The translations under genes were made by a program, and so were the position numbers. Shown piece by piece: positions 24,001 to 35,820 of a stretch of DNA of 64,000 nt; positions within the stretch are counted from its first letter, which is position 1; each line of letters opens with the position of its first letter. The stretch comes from Helicostylum pulchrum (taxonomy: Eukaryota; Mucoromycota; Mucoromycetes; Mucorales; Mucoraceae), in NCBI GenBank assembly GCA_025677825.1, contig JAIXMO010000028.1, positions 339,248 to 403,247 of the forward strand. Reading direction: 5' to 3'. The notes below the pieces were generated by a model. The model worked only from the letters and a program-made list of their open reading frames with translations, was not told the DNA's origin and ran no database searches.

Positions 24001-24111
24001 ATGGCTAATATCTCGGTGTCGTCAAATCAAAATTTGAACTCTGGTTGTTCTTTCTGTGGTGTTGCTGGTCATATTGCATGGAATTGTCCTAAGCGTCACA
24101 GACCTCGATAA
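24001..24111 (+). CDS. 36-residue CCHC zinc-knuckle microprotein
   Basis: MANISVSSNQ leads to CSFCGVAGHIAWNCP, a perfect CX2CX4HX4C zinc knuckle, then KRHRPR and the stop. It has its own TATA box and leader. Zinc knuckles bind single-stranded RNA or DNA (family knowledge). It may be a free microprotein, a fragment of a larger nucleic-acid-binding gene, or a relic of retroelement Gag. Intact start, stop and promoter-like upstream argue for the first. Confidence 0.55.
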   Translation: MANISVSSNQNLNSGCSFCGVAGHIAWNCPKRHRPR

Positions 24112-24170
24112 TAAAACACAAAAAAAAAATTAAAATGTAGTAATAATGATATAATAAAAAAATCTCTCTT

Positions 24171-25180
24171 TTAAAGTGCAAATCTGTCCAGTTTTATTTG
24201 TTCTCTTTTTAACTCACAACAAACTCCATTTAACCAATGAGGAGTATTTTTTAAGCTAGTTAATCTATGATTGACTTTTGCTTGTAGATCAAGCAGGTTA
24301 TCTAAATCGCTTATAATGGGATAACTGTAACTTAGCAACATATGATCTGCCAACCATAATTGAACTAGTTGCAGTTGCCTAGCACCCAAACAATTGGTTC
24401 TAGTTTCCCATTCGTCCAATTCATCTTGCGGTTGATCTGTTGGTAAGTGCGTCGTGTAGACAATTGGGTATTCTAGCGCCCAACCAATAATGGATACCAT
24501 ACATGTCGGTACAATATCCGAATAAAACACTGTTTGATTTGGCTTTGATAAAAAAGGATTTAATTGATCTAACCAATATATTAATTGTGGGGGTACATTT
24601 AACTGTATAGATAATATACGAGTTAAAAATATACATATAAAAAGAAAGCTTATTTTTTTTTTTTTTGCTTACTTTGACAGGTTCGGTTCCTTGTACTGCA
24701 ATGTAAATTAATTTATCGGCTACACTTAAATGATCTTGTAATCTAGTTCTATGACCTATAAATGTAAAACTATTCTTGAATTGTAATAAAACTAGTGATC
24801 TACATGATGGATGCTTTCATTTTGTAAAAATGCAGCTCCTTTATAAATTTCTCTTTCTATCTTTTTTTTTCTGTTTTTATACTTTACTTTACGAAGGTGT
24901 TTTAATAAAAATTTTGCTTGATTTAAATCAAGAAGTGTAATATCCAACAAATGAGAAGTTCTAATTATATATATTAATAAGGGGATTTTATATTTGTATA
25001 TATTTATATATGTGTCTTACCTTAAACCGAGAGCAACACAAGCAATAGCTACGACAAGAATAAGTATAATGAAAATGACGGTAATTTGTTTGTTTTTCTA
25101 CCTTTCGATAATGAATTTAGCTTGGTATTATTTAAAGATTTGAAACAGGGCACAAGTACTGAATAAATAAAAGACAACAT
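24171..25180 (-). CDS. UPF0739/C1orf74-like protein (tentative)
   Basis: Five or six exons. The path MLSFIYSVLVPCFKSLNNTK, AIACVALGLR, TSHLLDITLLDLNQAKFLLK, SLVLLQFKNSFTFIGHRTRL, DKLIYIAVQGTEPV and PPQLIYWLDQLNPFL joins in frame with GT...AG sites. The last exon has EYPIVYTT and NCLGARQLQLVQLWL. The pattern of an LLD strand, a 'YPvvY' strand and an NCL motif recalls UPF0739 (human C1orf74, about 270 residues), but this is from memory and moderate. The N-terminus looks like a signal anchor. Function is unknown in any organism. Confidence 0.5.
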
Positions 25181-25442
25181 TTTTAAGCACAAGTTGTATT
25201 TTAGATGGTTTTAAGGGGTGGAAAAAAGTAAAGGGGAGAAAAAAAAAAGGGGAAATAAAGGAGAGAACAAAAAAATAATTATATAAGGATTTTTTTATTT
25301 GTGACACCCCTTTTTTTTTATACTCCCCCCCCCCCTTTTTTTTTTAAAAAAAAAGCAAAGTATAACTGTATAAAAAGCAACTACTGACTTCTTTCTTTCT
25401 TTCTTTTTTCTCTCTCTCTTGTTTTGCATAATTTAAAAACGT
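25181..25442. promoter_or_regulatory. Shared divergent promoter region
   Basis: A-, C-, T- and CT-rich tracts, including C-rich DNA near 25326 and a tctttctttctttc tract before the Sel1 gene. It separates divergent genes, so it probably drives both. Confidence 0.35.
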
Positions 25443-27365
25443 ATGGAATATTTTGAGAAAGGAAATAGATACCTGTTTGGTAGACAAGGTACAAGCATTG
25501 ACACCAAAATGGCAGTATATTACTATAAAAAAGCCATGAGTTATCATCATGCCGAATCAAAAGGAGTACTTGGATTTTGTTATGAATTTGGATTAGGCGT
25601 AGACAGAGACTTTGTGGTTGCAGAAAGTTACTATTTATCAGCTTCCAAATCGCACGATGGTTTATCCATGGCCCGACTCGCTTTTTTAAGAAAGTACGGT
25701 AGACCATTTGTAAAGATTGATAGAGTAGAAGCAGAAGAATGGACTGAACGAGTCAAAATGAACAAGAAATCAATGGATTGGATTATTGAAGGTGCAACTG
25801 TAGATAAACACGCTTGTTGTCAATACGTATTAGGTGTTTGTTATCATGACGGTGTTGGTTTATTAAAAGATGAAATCAAAGCTTTCTGTTGGTATAAAGC
25901 AAGTGCGGATCAAGGAAATCCAAGAGGTCAAGGTATTTTAGGCTACTGCTTCGGAGAAGGATTTGGTACCAAAAAAGATGAATCGGAAGCAATGCGTTGG
26001 TACCGATTAGCTGCCGCACAAGGAGAAACGGTTGCCATCTATAATGTCGGTTATTGCTATGAAGACGGTATCGGAGTCGAAAAGAACTTGACTGAGGCTG
26101 TCAAATGGTATACTGTTTCGGCTGAACAAGGTAATGCCTTTGCACAAAATAGTTTAGGATATTGCTTTGAGGATGGTATTGGTGTTGCACAAGACTTTGA
26201 ACTGGCTACGCTTTGGTATAAGAAATCTGCAAAGCAAGGATATCCTTGGGCTGAATGTAACTTGGGCTACTGTTATCAAAACGGAATAGGTGTTGATAAA
26301 GATGATCAATTAGGTGCCTACTGGTATAAAAAGGCGGCTTTACAAGGTCATGCAAGAGCCCAACATAATTTAGGGTTTTGTTGTCAAAATGGGATTGGTG
26401 TCACCAAGGATGAGCAGGAAGCGGTCAAGTGGTATAGAAGATCGGCAGAAAGAGAAAATATATTTGCCTATCATAGTTTAGGGTACTGTTATCAAAACGG
26501 TATTGGAGTTGAAGTCAATGAACAAGAGGCTGTATTTTGGTATTACTTGTCTGCAGAAGAAAATCATGCGCCTGCTCAGTTATCACTTGGTTATTGTTAT
26601 CGTAATGGTATCGGTGTACCTAAAAATGAACAAGAAGCTGTAAAATGGTTTAGGCAGTCTGCAGAACAAGGTAATGCTTTGGCTCAAAATAGTCTAGGGT
26701 TCTGTTATGAAGAAGGTCTTGGTGTGAAAAATGATTGTGCTAGAGCTGTATACTGGTATCATAAATCTGCACGTCAAAACAACCCATGGGCTCAGGTAAT
26801 TTTTCACCAAGTTTTTCTTTCTTTTTATATATATATATATATTAACTTGATGTATAAAAATAGTGTAACCTGGGATTCTGTTATGCAAATGGGATAGGTG
26901 TGGAAAAAGATAATGCAAGAGCGTGTCATTGGTATAAACAAGCCGCATCACAAAACCATGCACGGGCGTTAGATAAATTAGCAATTCATATGCAAAATGG
27001 GTTAGGGATTGAAAAAGATTTAGAAATGGCGTTTCAGTTGTTTTTAAGGGCTGCCCAACAAGATCATGTTGTCGCTCAATATCATTTAGCCAATTGTTAT
27101 GAAAAAGGCTTGGGTATTTCCATCGATTTAAGACAAGCTACAGTTTGGTTTGAAAAAGCTGCAATGGGTAAGAAAATATTTGCTTGTTTATTTTTCTGTA
27201 TACTTACTTACTTATTATTTAGCTGGCTGTCGTAGTTCGCATGAGAGACTAAGACGATTACTAGTAAGAGCTTGTTTGGTATCACCTGGTTCTTTACCAA
27301 CAATGAGTGATGATGATTTGATGTGCTCAGGATTTATTTGTGGACATAGTGCGCCGGCCGCATAA
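25443..27365 (+). CDS. Sel1-repeat protein
   Basis: Exons 25443-26795, 26864-27167 and 27223-27365 sum to 1800 nt, 599 residues. About 13 Sel1-like repeats of 36 residues run through it, e.g. AQNSLGYCFEDGIGVAQD and AECNLGYCYQNGIGVDKD, each with the LGYCY-x-G-GV core followed by EAVKWYRRSA-type helices. Sel1 solenoids are protein-protein scaffolds, used in ERAD adaptors, chitin synthase regulators and kinase scaffolds (family knowledge). There is no signal peptide or membrane helix, so it is probably cytosolic. The C-terminal 47 residues are not repeat. Which partner it binds cannot be told. Confidence 0.87.
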
Positions 27366-27470
27366 ACGAAAATAATAATAATTATCCAGTAGTTTTTATA
27401 TATTGTGTATTTACAGTGCCAGAGAAAAAGAGAGAAAAATAGATAGATTTTTTTTTATTGTTATTATGAA

Positions 27471-28124
27471 TTAAATGATACGATTTGTACGTTGTATTGA
27501 TTTTGCAAATATAATTGCACTTAAAGCCAAAACGACAGAGTCTAAACCACCCATATTACGTACGGTATGAGCAGCCCACTTGTAACCAATTTTTTGGAAT
27601 CGAACTAATAAATGACTCACTGTAGCCAATAATAAAATGAAAGTTTGGATCGGATGAACGGCTCTATGAGTAGATACAGTATTTCTCTGCTGATGCATAA
27701 GATGATGTCGGATAAAATGTATTGAATAAGTTATTAACTGTTTATAACTATTGTGACGAACAATAAAAATCAGTTGCTTCAGGATAGGTAAAATGGGGGT
27801 AATAAAACTATATCTTGCTTTCCATAGCTTGTTGACAATATTTGCCATGAGGAGCAAATTGTTATTTTTAAATAGAGTCTTTATCAAAGTCTTGGCGAAC
27901 GCATACATTTGCCTCCTGATTAAATAAGGTTTCTTTTCTGGTGTGTCATTATTGTTGTTCTGCCTGTGAGGTATATATGTATTCACCTGCTGCCAAGACT
28001 TGGTGCCTGCATAAGTCTCTGGAAAATAAATTAAATGGGCAGGAGGAGGTGAAGGAGGCCCTACTGTGTCGTCTTCTTCCCAATCTGTCGTTACCGCAAT
28101 TTCAAGTTTTGTATTAGGTTTCAT
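27471..28124 (-). CDS. Unknown protein with hydrophobic C-terminal helices
   Basis: 217 residues from MKPNTKLEIAVTTDWEEDD. The N-terminus is acidic and Pro-rich. The C-terminal half is basic with two hydrophobic stretches, IQTFILLLATVSHLLV and DSVVLALSAIIFAK. A further in-frame upstream non-ATG codon was ignored. It could be a membrane or organelle protein; no family is recognised. It converges on the Sel1 gene. Confidence 0.5.
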   Translation of the reverse strand: MKPNTKLEIAVTTDWEEDDTVGPPSPPPAHLIYFPETYAGTKSWQQVNTYIPHRQNNNNDTPEKKPYLIRRQMYAFAKTLIKTLFKNNNLLLMANIVNKLWKARYSFITPILPILKQLIFIVRHNSYKQLITYSIHFIRHHLMHQQRNTVSTHRAVHPIQTFILLLATVSHLLVRFQKIGYKWAAHTVRNMGGLDSVVLALSAIIFAKSIQRTNRII

Positions 28125-28230
28125 GTTTTTAAACAATAAAAAGAACAAGAGAGAAAAAGGATTTTCCAAGAGAATACTATTTTTTCTTTATTTACTGTGT
28201 GTTAAAATCACATGTTATTATTATTTCCAG

Positions 28231-28396
28231 ATCCTCGGTATCACGCCGTGTAACATCCAAAAAAAAAACTAAAGCTATAGTATTAGACTCTTTTGACGCT
28301 AATCATCGGGTTGATTTAGATTGTAAATCTTTTGCAGATATTATAAAACATCTTATTAGCGGAAATAATAGTAGTTATATGGTCTATAAAGCTTGA
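28231..28396 (+). CDS. Possible short terminal exon
   Basis: After a good acceptor (tattatttccag) an open frame reads KKTKAIVLDSFDANHRVDLD and SFADIIKHLISGNN to a stop. It looks coding by composition, but no first exon can be found because the upstream DNA is the 5' end of the opposite-strand gene. It may be an orphan exon or chance. Confidence 0.2.
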
Positions 28397-28812
28397 TTAA
28401 AATAATAAAATACTATCTAAACAAGGGGGGGGGGGGGGGATAAAGAGATAGAAAATTCTATAAACTCAACTGGAAAGCACGTAAAAAAAAATCAGGGGTG
28501 GTAATGGTTAAGAATTATTCTAAAATGACCTCTCTTTTTTCTTAAAAAAAAAAGTTAGAGTGCCGGAAATCAAACTTGACATTATTACCTTTTATTAAAC
28601 AGCTAAACTCGTGATATTGTTTACTAGCGCTAAACTCACACTCGTTCCAACGCCAAAGGTAGTTTTTCTTTATTAAAATTATAGTGAATAAAATGGATAT
28701 AATCCTAAATCTTCGACCAGAGAAGGCTGGCTTGACTTTATTTTATTTTTATGAAAAAGTGTCCTTTGGGAGGATAAAAACCGCCCTTTGAAAATACACG
28801 CGATATCTTTTT
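28397..28812. other. Intergenic with G-tract
   Basis: Contains a run of 15 G (28425-28439), unusual in this AT-rich DNA, and A-tracts. No gene is seen. Confidence 0.4.
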
Positions 28813-29210
28813 TCAAACAAATGCGATACTTTTTTTTTTCAGTAAATACGGCATCATTTTGAGAAAAGATGTAGCTGTTTTACGTTGAGCAACGTCACTA
28901 TGCAAGGCATCGACACATACAATCAGAATAATTGGGTATACCTTATATCTCTTGAATGCCTGTAGGCAGTAATTAGTTGCTCTCTTCAAAAACAGTGTAC
29001 TGGATTTCCATAATAATCGGTGGGAGATTAAGAAGTGAGGATTTTGCTTCCAAGACCACATCCGAGCGAACGCATTCCATTGAACCATTCAGTGATTCCA
29101 GTACAATATCTACTCATTTTTGGTATTTATTAAAGTTGCTGTGATGTAGTTAATCACGTTAGGATCTTGGAAGATGTTTTTAGATATCAAGTCTTTGCCA
29201 GGGTGCGATT
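28813..29210 (-). pseudogene. Decayed coding fragment of a fungal repeat family
   Basis: The minus strand reads MVQWNAFARMWSWKQNP, SHRLLWKSSTLFLKRATNYC and RYKVYPIILIVCVDALHSD. A preceding piece is SLKSHPGKDLISKNIFQDPN, separated by a stop. The composition is clearly coding, and I have a weak recollection of similar multicopy Mucoromycota proteins, but I cannot name the family. Both ends are missing. Confidence 0.35.
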
Positions 29211-29232
29211 TTAGAGATAATGAATTATTCAG

Positions 29233-29616
29233 GGGATTCTTGGTACAAGTTCTATTTACGCATTCAGTAAAAACAAAATGTGTGACAGATCACTTTTTAC
29301 ATACGTACCTTTACCGATACCAGTTTCTCTAGGAAGGGCCTGTATAAGTTAATAAGAAGATAATAAGTGAAGAAGAAGAAAAAGACTTGCAAAAAAAAAA
29401 TGATGTATGTGATATATTTACTCATTATGTCGTATTATACCAGTGTTTGTTTCATATACTCGTACTTATACCTTGGATATAGGTAGCAGATGCTTGTTGC
29501 TCCAACTTCATTTGTATAAGCTCTTTGTTGTGAGAATAAAGACAAAGTGGAACGCATGAAAAAAAATACGTCATTCTTTTTTTTCCTGTGTAAATAGAAC
29601 TTATACCAAGTATTCT
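29233..29616. mobile_element. MITE-like element with about 29-bp terminal inverted repeats
   Basis: The left end cttggtacaagttctattta at about 29239 is mirrored at about 29588-29616 (reverse complement cttggtataagttctattta), with about four mismatches over 29 bp. There is about 325 bp of non-coding AT-rich DNA between the arms. No transposase. Sequences like the inner end (gtgtaaatagaac) recur at about 40362, and a related ttatttacacgctcag occurs at about 59341. Confidence 0.45.
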
Positions 29617-31127
29617 TCATTATTCAAGGTGAGAAAAATAGAAAACCGCTGCCGCTACCGATACAGATAGTGATACATCTTTTTTTTAAAACACATGATT
29701 TGTTATAACTAAGAGCCGAACTTATGTGCTTTGATGTCATAACCGTCAGAATTGAATGCGTAATTCTTATTGTCGTTGTTTTTTTGTACGAAATGACGTG
29801 CACGTGAAGTACTTTTTTTATTTACGTAGATGTAAATGTTTATGTGTATTGTAACGTGGGACGTGTACTACTTGTTTTAAGAGGATTACTTTTTGTTTAT
29901 ATTGAATTGTGTGTATATCAACAAATAAAAACTTGTATTAGAATTACTGCGTTCTGTTATTGTTGCACTTAATGTATAATAATTAATTGTGCTTTAAAAT
30001 AGAGCTGATTTGCTTCTTTTTTTTTTCGGCCTTGATGGTATGAAATTTGATATATATTAAAAAGCAAGATACTATAATAAATGAGTTTTATGTCAGCTGG
30101 AATGAAATTACGTACATCACACTAGTTTGATAGATATTACTTTTTTGCATTGGTGTAAAAATATACGCGATTTATTATTATCTTTAAATAACTTCGTTTG
30201 ATAATATTTATATCTTTTAAGATTTCTTCATATGCAACGTTTTTTTTCTCAGGGATTTCTACTTGATCCGAAAAAAAGTAGGTTCTTTTTTATGTATATT
30301 TTGAAAGGACCGTCATCGAGCATTAGAATATTCGTGGCTCACATAGAGTGAATGATAAAGTGTATGGCACGAGTCCTATCATCTCTTCATAGTCGCAAAT
30401 GCGCTTGTTTTTTTTTCGTCTGTGCATGGTTCACTGATAAAGTCTGACAAATATTGCAATTGCAACTTTTGTGAGTCACCATACATATTTGAATGTCTAG
30501 CTCTTCTTCTCGTGTAGCCTTCTCCAAAGTGAAAAAAAAAACTAGACCGAATAATTGCTATGACAGATATACCCACGAAAATAAGAATAAAACGTTTTTT
30601 AGGTCTGTTGGGGATATAGAGTTATTCCCACGTTAATTTTGATGTAATGGATGTTGGCGAGGTGTATCTAGACAATGGGAGATTAGTCATTCCTATTCGC
30701 CCATGATTTGTATATGAGTGTTTATGGTATAAAAGAATCACGGGAAGGGTTTATTCTGGGTAGACTGGACTTTTTTTTTACTTGTAGAAGCGCTAAAGGT
30801 GTTGTGATCCTTTGATGTAATTGTGTTTGAGAGAAGTGCTAAAAAAATTTAAAAAAAGAGAAAAAGAGAACGATAATTGTTTCCATGGAAAATAATACAT
30901 ATGTCCATGGCAACACACTGTAGTAAAAAGATCAAAACGGAATCTGGAACACAGTGGAAACGTGCGAACTTTTACTTTTTACCGGGATGGAAATACTTTC
31001 GGGTGAACACAACTCCATATGGTGCCTAACCTTAAAAAAAAGTCTTAAAATTCCCCCACAAAAATTTTTTAATGTTATTTCCTTTTTTCCCTTTTTTTCT
31101 ACCCCCTTTTTTATATATATATATATC
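29617..31127. other. Long intergenic region, no gene seen
   Basis: 1.5 kb of AT-rich DNA. Short coding-looking pieces exist on the minus strand near 30380-30560 but without domain or consistent frame. TATA-like ttatatatatatatat occurs just before the carrier ATG at 31128, with a CT-rich leader. Confidence 0.45.
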
Positions 31128-32106
31128 ATGTCTACAGTAAAAAGATCTCACCCATTTTATTTTGGCGGAGCAGCTTCTTGTGTTGCAGCAGTGGTCGTTC
31201 ACCCTTTCGACTTGACCAAGGTTCGACTTCAAAATACTAAAGGTAATGTGAATCAGGGGATGCTTGCCACCATGATCAAGATTGGTAAAAACGAGGGATT
31301 CGTTAAATTATATAATGGTCTTTCCGCTTCTATATTGAGACAAGCAACTTATTCTACTGTTCGATTTGGTGTATATGAAAAATTAAAGGATTATATTACA
31401 TCTAAAACTAATAAGAGTAAGTGTGTGTGTGAGGAGATTAGAAAAATGATATAAAATGACTCACTCTTTTATTTTTATCTTAGAGGCAAATATTGGTCAA
31501 TTATTGATTTGTTCTAGTATTGCTGGAGCTTTAGGAGGTGCATGTGGTAACCCAGGAGATGTGATTAACGTACGCATGCAGAACGATGGACAATTACCCC
31601 CTCAACAACGTAGAAATTATAAACATGCTATTGACGGTATTGTTCGTATTACAAAGGATGAAGGAGCCAATGCGTTATTTAGAGGTCTTGGTCCTAATAT
31701 AAATCGAGCCATTTTGATGACCTCGTCACAATGTGTTTCCTATGATTTATTTAAAACTGTTATTTTAAATCATACTTCAATGAAGGATGGTATCACGCTT
31801 CATTTAACATCTAGTGTATTGGCTGGTCTCGTTGCTACCACTGTTTGCTCCCCTGTTGATGTAATCAAGACCCGTATTATGTCTGCAAATACAACAGATC
31901 ATCGCATGTCAGCTACACAAATAATGAAGCAAATGTTTAAATCCGAAGGTATTCCTTCCTTCTTTAAGGGTTGGACACCAGCATTTATTCGTTTAGGTCC
32001 TCAAACTATCATTACTTTTGTTGTACTTGAACAATTCAAGACTTGGCATAACTTGTTTGTTGACAGTAAAGAAAATCAACAATTAAACACTACATTCAAG
32101 ATATAG
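31128..32106 (+). CDS. DIC1: Mitochondrial carrier, dicarboxylate type (DIC1-like)
   Basis: Exons 31128-31416 and 31484-32106 sum to 912 nt, 303 residues, the usual carrier length. Three Px[D/E]xx[K/R] signatures are present: HPFDLTKVR, NPGDVINVR and SPVDVIKTR. Each is followed by the [W/Y/F]xG-type helix, e.g. LYNGLSASILRQATYS, LFRGLGPNINRA and FFKGWTPAFIRLGP. NPGDVINVRMQND is typical of dicarboxylate/phosphate exchangers of the inner membrane (family knowledge), which supports the subtype but does not prove it. ATG chosen where homology begins; an upstream in-frame open stretch is leader. Confidence 0.88.
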
Positions 32107-33408
32107 ACTTATTTTTTTCATATAGCATACACTTTTTTTTTTCAATAGAATATACATTTATTTAATTAATAAATTTTTTTTTTATAATACTGTATTTCCC
32201 CATGTTTTCCCGAAGATTAGATTTCTCCGCATGAAAAATAAAGTAACGGTAAAAAAAAAAAAAAATTAAAAGTGTAAAAGGAAATCGAAAATGATCAATT
32301 ACATAATTGACTCGTTACCGACTATGTGAAGAGACTATAGTTTGTACTCCTTTTCAATATAGAGAATATACAAAGGGGTACTTTCTGTTAAATTGCTGGT
32401 AAAAAAATGAATCATCTCAAAGTTTAGCAATTAGGATGTGGTGAAATAAACAGGTGCCACAAGCGGATCCGTATATGAGTTTTTTATTTAGTACCCTCTT
32501 TGACAGCCACAGCTGAAACTGACCTGAACTCCTGGAGACTATACGATGCAGCAGGTAAACTTATTAACTCTATTGGTACAAAAAGCTGCCTACGACATTT
32601 TACTACAATTTACATTACTGAAATTCGAGCATACTTCACTTTACATAAAAAACAAGCTAAGCACAGAAGCAATTTTGAAGATCAATCTTGTGCTATTCTC
32701 TCGAGAATATTTTAACAAAATACATGATTAGTACCCGAAAAGGTGTCATTAAGGACTTTAACATTAAGGTAATCGTGTATATCACCTCCTGTTATTTCAT
32801 CGGACCTTTTTTTTTTTTTGACAAAATGGAAAGAGGGATGTGTGTTTCAAGTCAGTAATTTCAAACTGTACCTTAGAAAATACAAGATGTTTGATCTATT
32901 CCCAATGACACAAGAAGTATATAAAATACCTAAGATCAACGTTTTTTATATACGATTTAATGTGACATTGACACCGACATAGACGCCGATACCAACACCG
33001 CAATGGACAGTTGACATTGATGCCCGGCCTGCCAAATGTGTACGGGTAACTGGGGGAAAACCGGATCTTCAAACGGGATTTTTTTTTTTTTTTTCTGTAA
33101 GGGTTGGTTGATTTATTCGTTAATAGGGCAAGAAAACGGTTTACATAGGCTAATTCAATAATACTAAAAAAAAAAAAAAAGAACGGGACATGATTGAATT
33201 TGGTTTCAAAATAAAATAAAGTGCGTCAAAATAGAAAAAAATAGTCTTAAAATAGAGTTTATATCTTGTGATTGAGTCAAGTAACCACTTAGTGTATGTA
33301 TCCTAAAAAGGAACTCAAAATAATTGAATTATCTATTGTTTAAATAATGGGGCAACTGTCATTTCAACCGCATTCCATTTTGTTTGTTAAAAAAATATAA
33401 GTTTATTA
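32107..33408. other. Intergenic, no gene seen
   Basis: 1.3 kb of AT-rich DNA. Near 32960-33020 is a degenerate gacaccgacatagacgccga-type simple repeat. An open stretch at 32500-32731 looks slightly coding, but no domain, start context or splice partner was found. Confidence 0.45.
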
Positions 33409-34590
33409 TTATCGTTGTTTTTGACCCGCAGACCTTCTATGTTCTTCAATTGGATGTGAAGCTTTAAACGGTTGTAAAATATTCCAAACACGTTTAGCCA
33501 ATACATGAATATCATTTGTGTCAGCAAAATCCGGTTCATTATTTTTATTTGCAATTCTAGAAATAGAGGTCATGATTTCATTGGATTGAGTAATCTTTGT
33601 CACAAGCTCCACATCTATATAAAGTATATGTAAGTCATCCGTCCCCTTCTCTCGCTTCTCTCTCTTCTTTGTACTTACTTGGTTCTTCAAGAAATTGTTC
33701 AATTGTCCATACACCAATATGTTGAAATGCAACATCGCTTTTTTCGCTAGTAAAATTTACCAAGAATTTTAATATACCGCCTTCAGGCTGCTGCCAGTAT
33801 TTAATAAACGATGTATAATCCTTGATTTTAGAACTTAGGTTTCCTATGGCGGCAGCAGCATTACCTTGCACCTCTGCATTTGAATTCATGGTCATGGGTA
33901 TCAAAACATCCAGTACACCCATAGATAATAACCGAGGCTTTAAATCATCACTTAGAGCCAGAACAGCAATTGCAGCGGTCATTTCGGTCTTGACGCTAAT
34001 GGGTACCTGTTGAATTAAATGCTTTATACGTTCTACAGCACCAGCTTCGACAATAGCTCTTTTATTACGCTCAGAACTTGCAGCCAAGTTTCGTAGAGTT
34101 GAGATAGCATGACATTGAATTTCCTCATTATCGTCATAAGATAACAATTCAATTAACGGATTTACAAAGCCTTCGTCAATAATAGGGGATTCGTTAGACG
34201 GATGAATAGAGATGTTTCGAATACATGCAACTGAAGATAAGATTAAAGGTAAAAAAGAAGATTTAAGTAATCTTAATAAAGGCGGTAACCCTCTTGACTG
34301 TACTATCTCTAATTGATATCGTTCATCGGATGCTAAATTACGTAATGCTAAAGCAGCTTGACATTGTACTTTGAGTGATTTAGTATCCATTAATTGAATT
34401 AGATATTGACAAAGTCTGGAATCGGATTGTGAGAGTTTATGGCGGTTGGTGGCGTCGACAGCTATATTGCTAAGTGCCGTTGTACAGTAGTATTGAACAT
34501 CTGGGTCGTGTGAACTAAGTAGGCTGATTAGAATAGGAATTGCACCTGCGTTAACTAGCTGTTGACGATTTTCCTCTAGCATATAAATTT

Positions 34591-34624
<34 letters not shown>

Positions 34625-35567
34625 TGAGTTTATACATGTATCTTACGTGTGTGGGTCATGTTTAGTAAAGCTCCTGTTGCGTTTCTTTGAACTCTTTGGT
34701 CTTTTGATTTTGCTAAATCGATGAGTAACTTGAGTGCTTCTGAATTAGCAATACGAGACTTATTTTCATCTACATTATAATAGTTTACTATATATTTTTT
34801 CTACCTATTTTTTTTTTAAAAAAATTCTTACCGTGTGTAGCTAAATTGGTGATACAACCTACAGCGTTACATTGAACTTCTACATTTGGGCTTGCCATTT
34901 GCCGTATCAGTTGATCCAATCCACCCAATTGAACAATTAATAACTTATTTTCAGCTAATGGAGAATGTTATTAATAAAGCATTAAAATAAATAAATAAAA
35001 AAAGGGTGACATTTTACTATTGACAGCTAAATTGCCAAGGGCAGCACTAGAAGCACGTTGAACTTCAACATCATGAGATTGTAATAAGAATAGAATTGGG
35101 TTCAAGGTATCAGGACCCACTTGTCTTACATCTATATAATATGATTAGACTTTTTATTGCACGCGATTAATTTTTTGTGCGTGTTAAAAAAACCTTTTTC
35201 TGTGATTTCAGCAAAGGCTAAAGCAGCTGATCTTTGTAAGTCTACATTATCTGAAAAGGCCAAGGTTGCTAGTGCACGCAAAGGTTGACCATCAAAGAAA
35301 TTTGTATGATTACGGTCTAGATACGTAAAAAAAGTTAAAGTAAAAAGATAAATGATAAATGAAAAATGATATATTTTACTTTCAAGATATTGTAAAAGTT
35401 CAGTAATAGCCTCTCTTTCACTCTCTTGTAATAAAGGTTCATACAATCCTGTTCGATTATTGTTTGCTAAATTAAAAAAGTATATTTTTTTGCTTCAGTT
35501 GAACGTTTTATTATGTTGCAAGGATTCCTTTTTTTTTACTTGAACAGCAACAGCATGTATTGCCCAT
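33409..35567 (-). CDS. VAC8: VAC8, armadillo-repeat vacuolar membrane protein
   Basis: About eight exons. The first encodes MGNTCCCCS, whose Gly2 fits N-myristoylation and whose Cys cluster fits palmitoylation, as in yeast Vac8. ARM repeats follow: [100 protein letters not shown] and [20 protein letters not shown]. The last exon has [15 protein letters not shown]. Vac8 anchors cargo at the vacuole for inheritance, nuclear-vacuole contact and autophagy (established for yeast). One intron carries a 31-nt homopolymer (34593-34623). No internal stop after splicing. Confidence 0.92.
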
Positions 35568-35820
35568 TTTTTATTTTTTATAAGTGAAAAAGAAAAGAAA
35601 AGAGAGAAAAAGAAACAAAAAAGGAGTTAAATCATAACAAACAGATTTTCAAGGAGTTTGTTGTAGGTGTTTGTAAGAATTTTATGTAACAGAAGGAGAA
35701 ATTCGTGTACCTGACTGTTTATGTAAAATATGAAATAGTTTTTTAAAACAATGAATTTATTTTTGAACCAATAAAAAAGGATTTTTTATTTCGTATGACT
35801 TGAGAAAAAGATATGCCAAT

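Noticed and set aside
32500..32731. Small gene between the carrier and VAC8
   Set aside because: Two overlapping frames are open by chance; no start context, splice partner or domain supports either.
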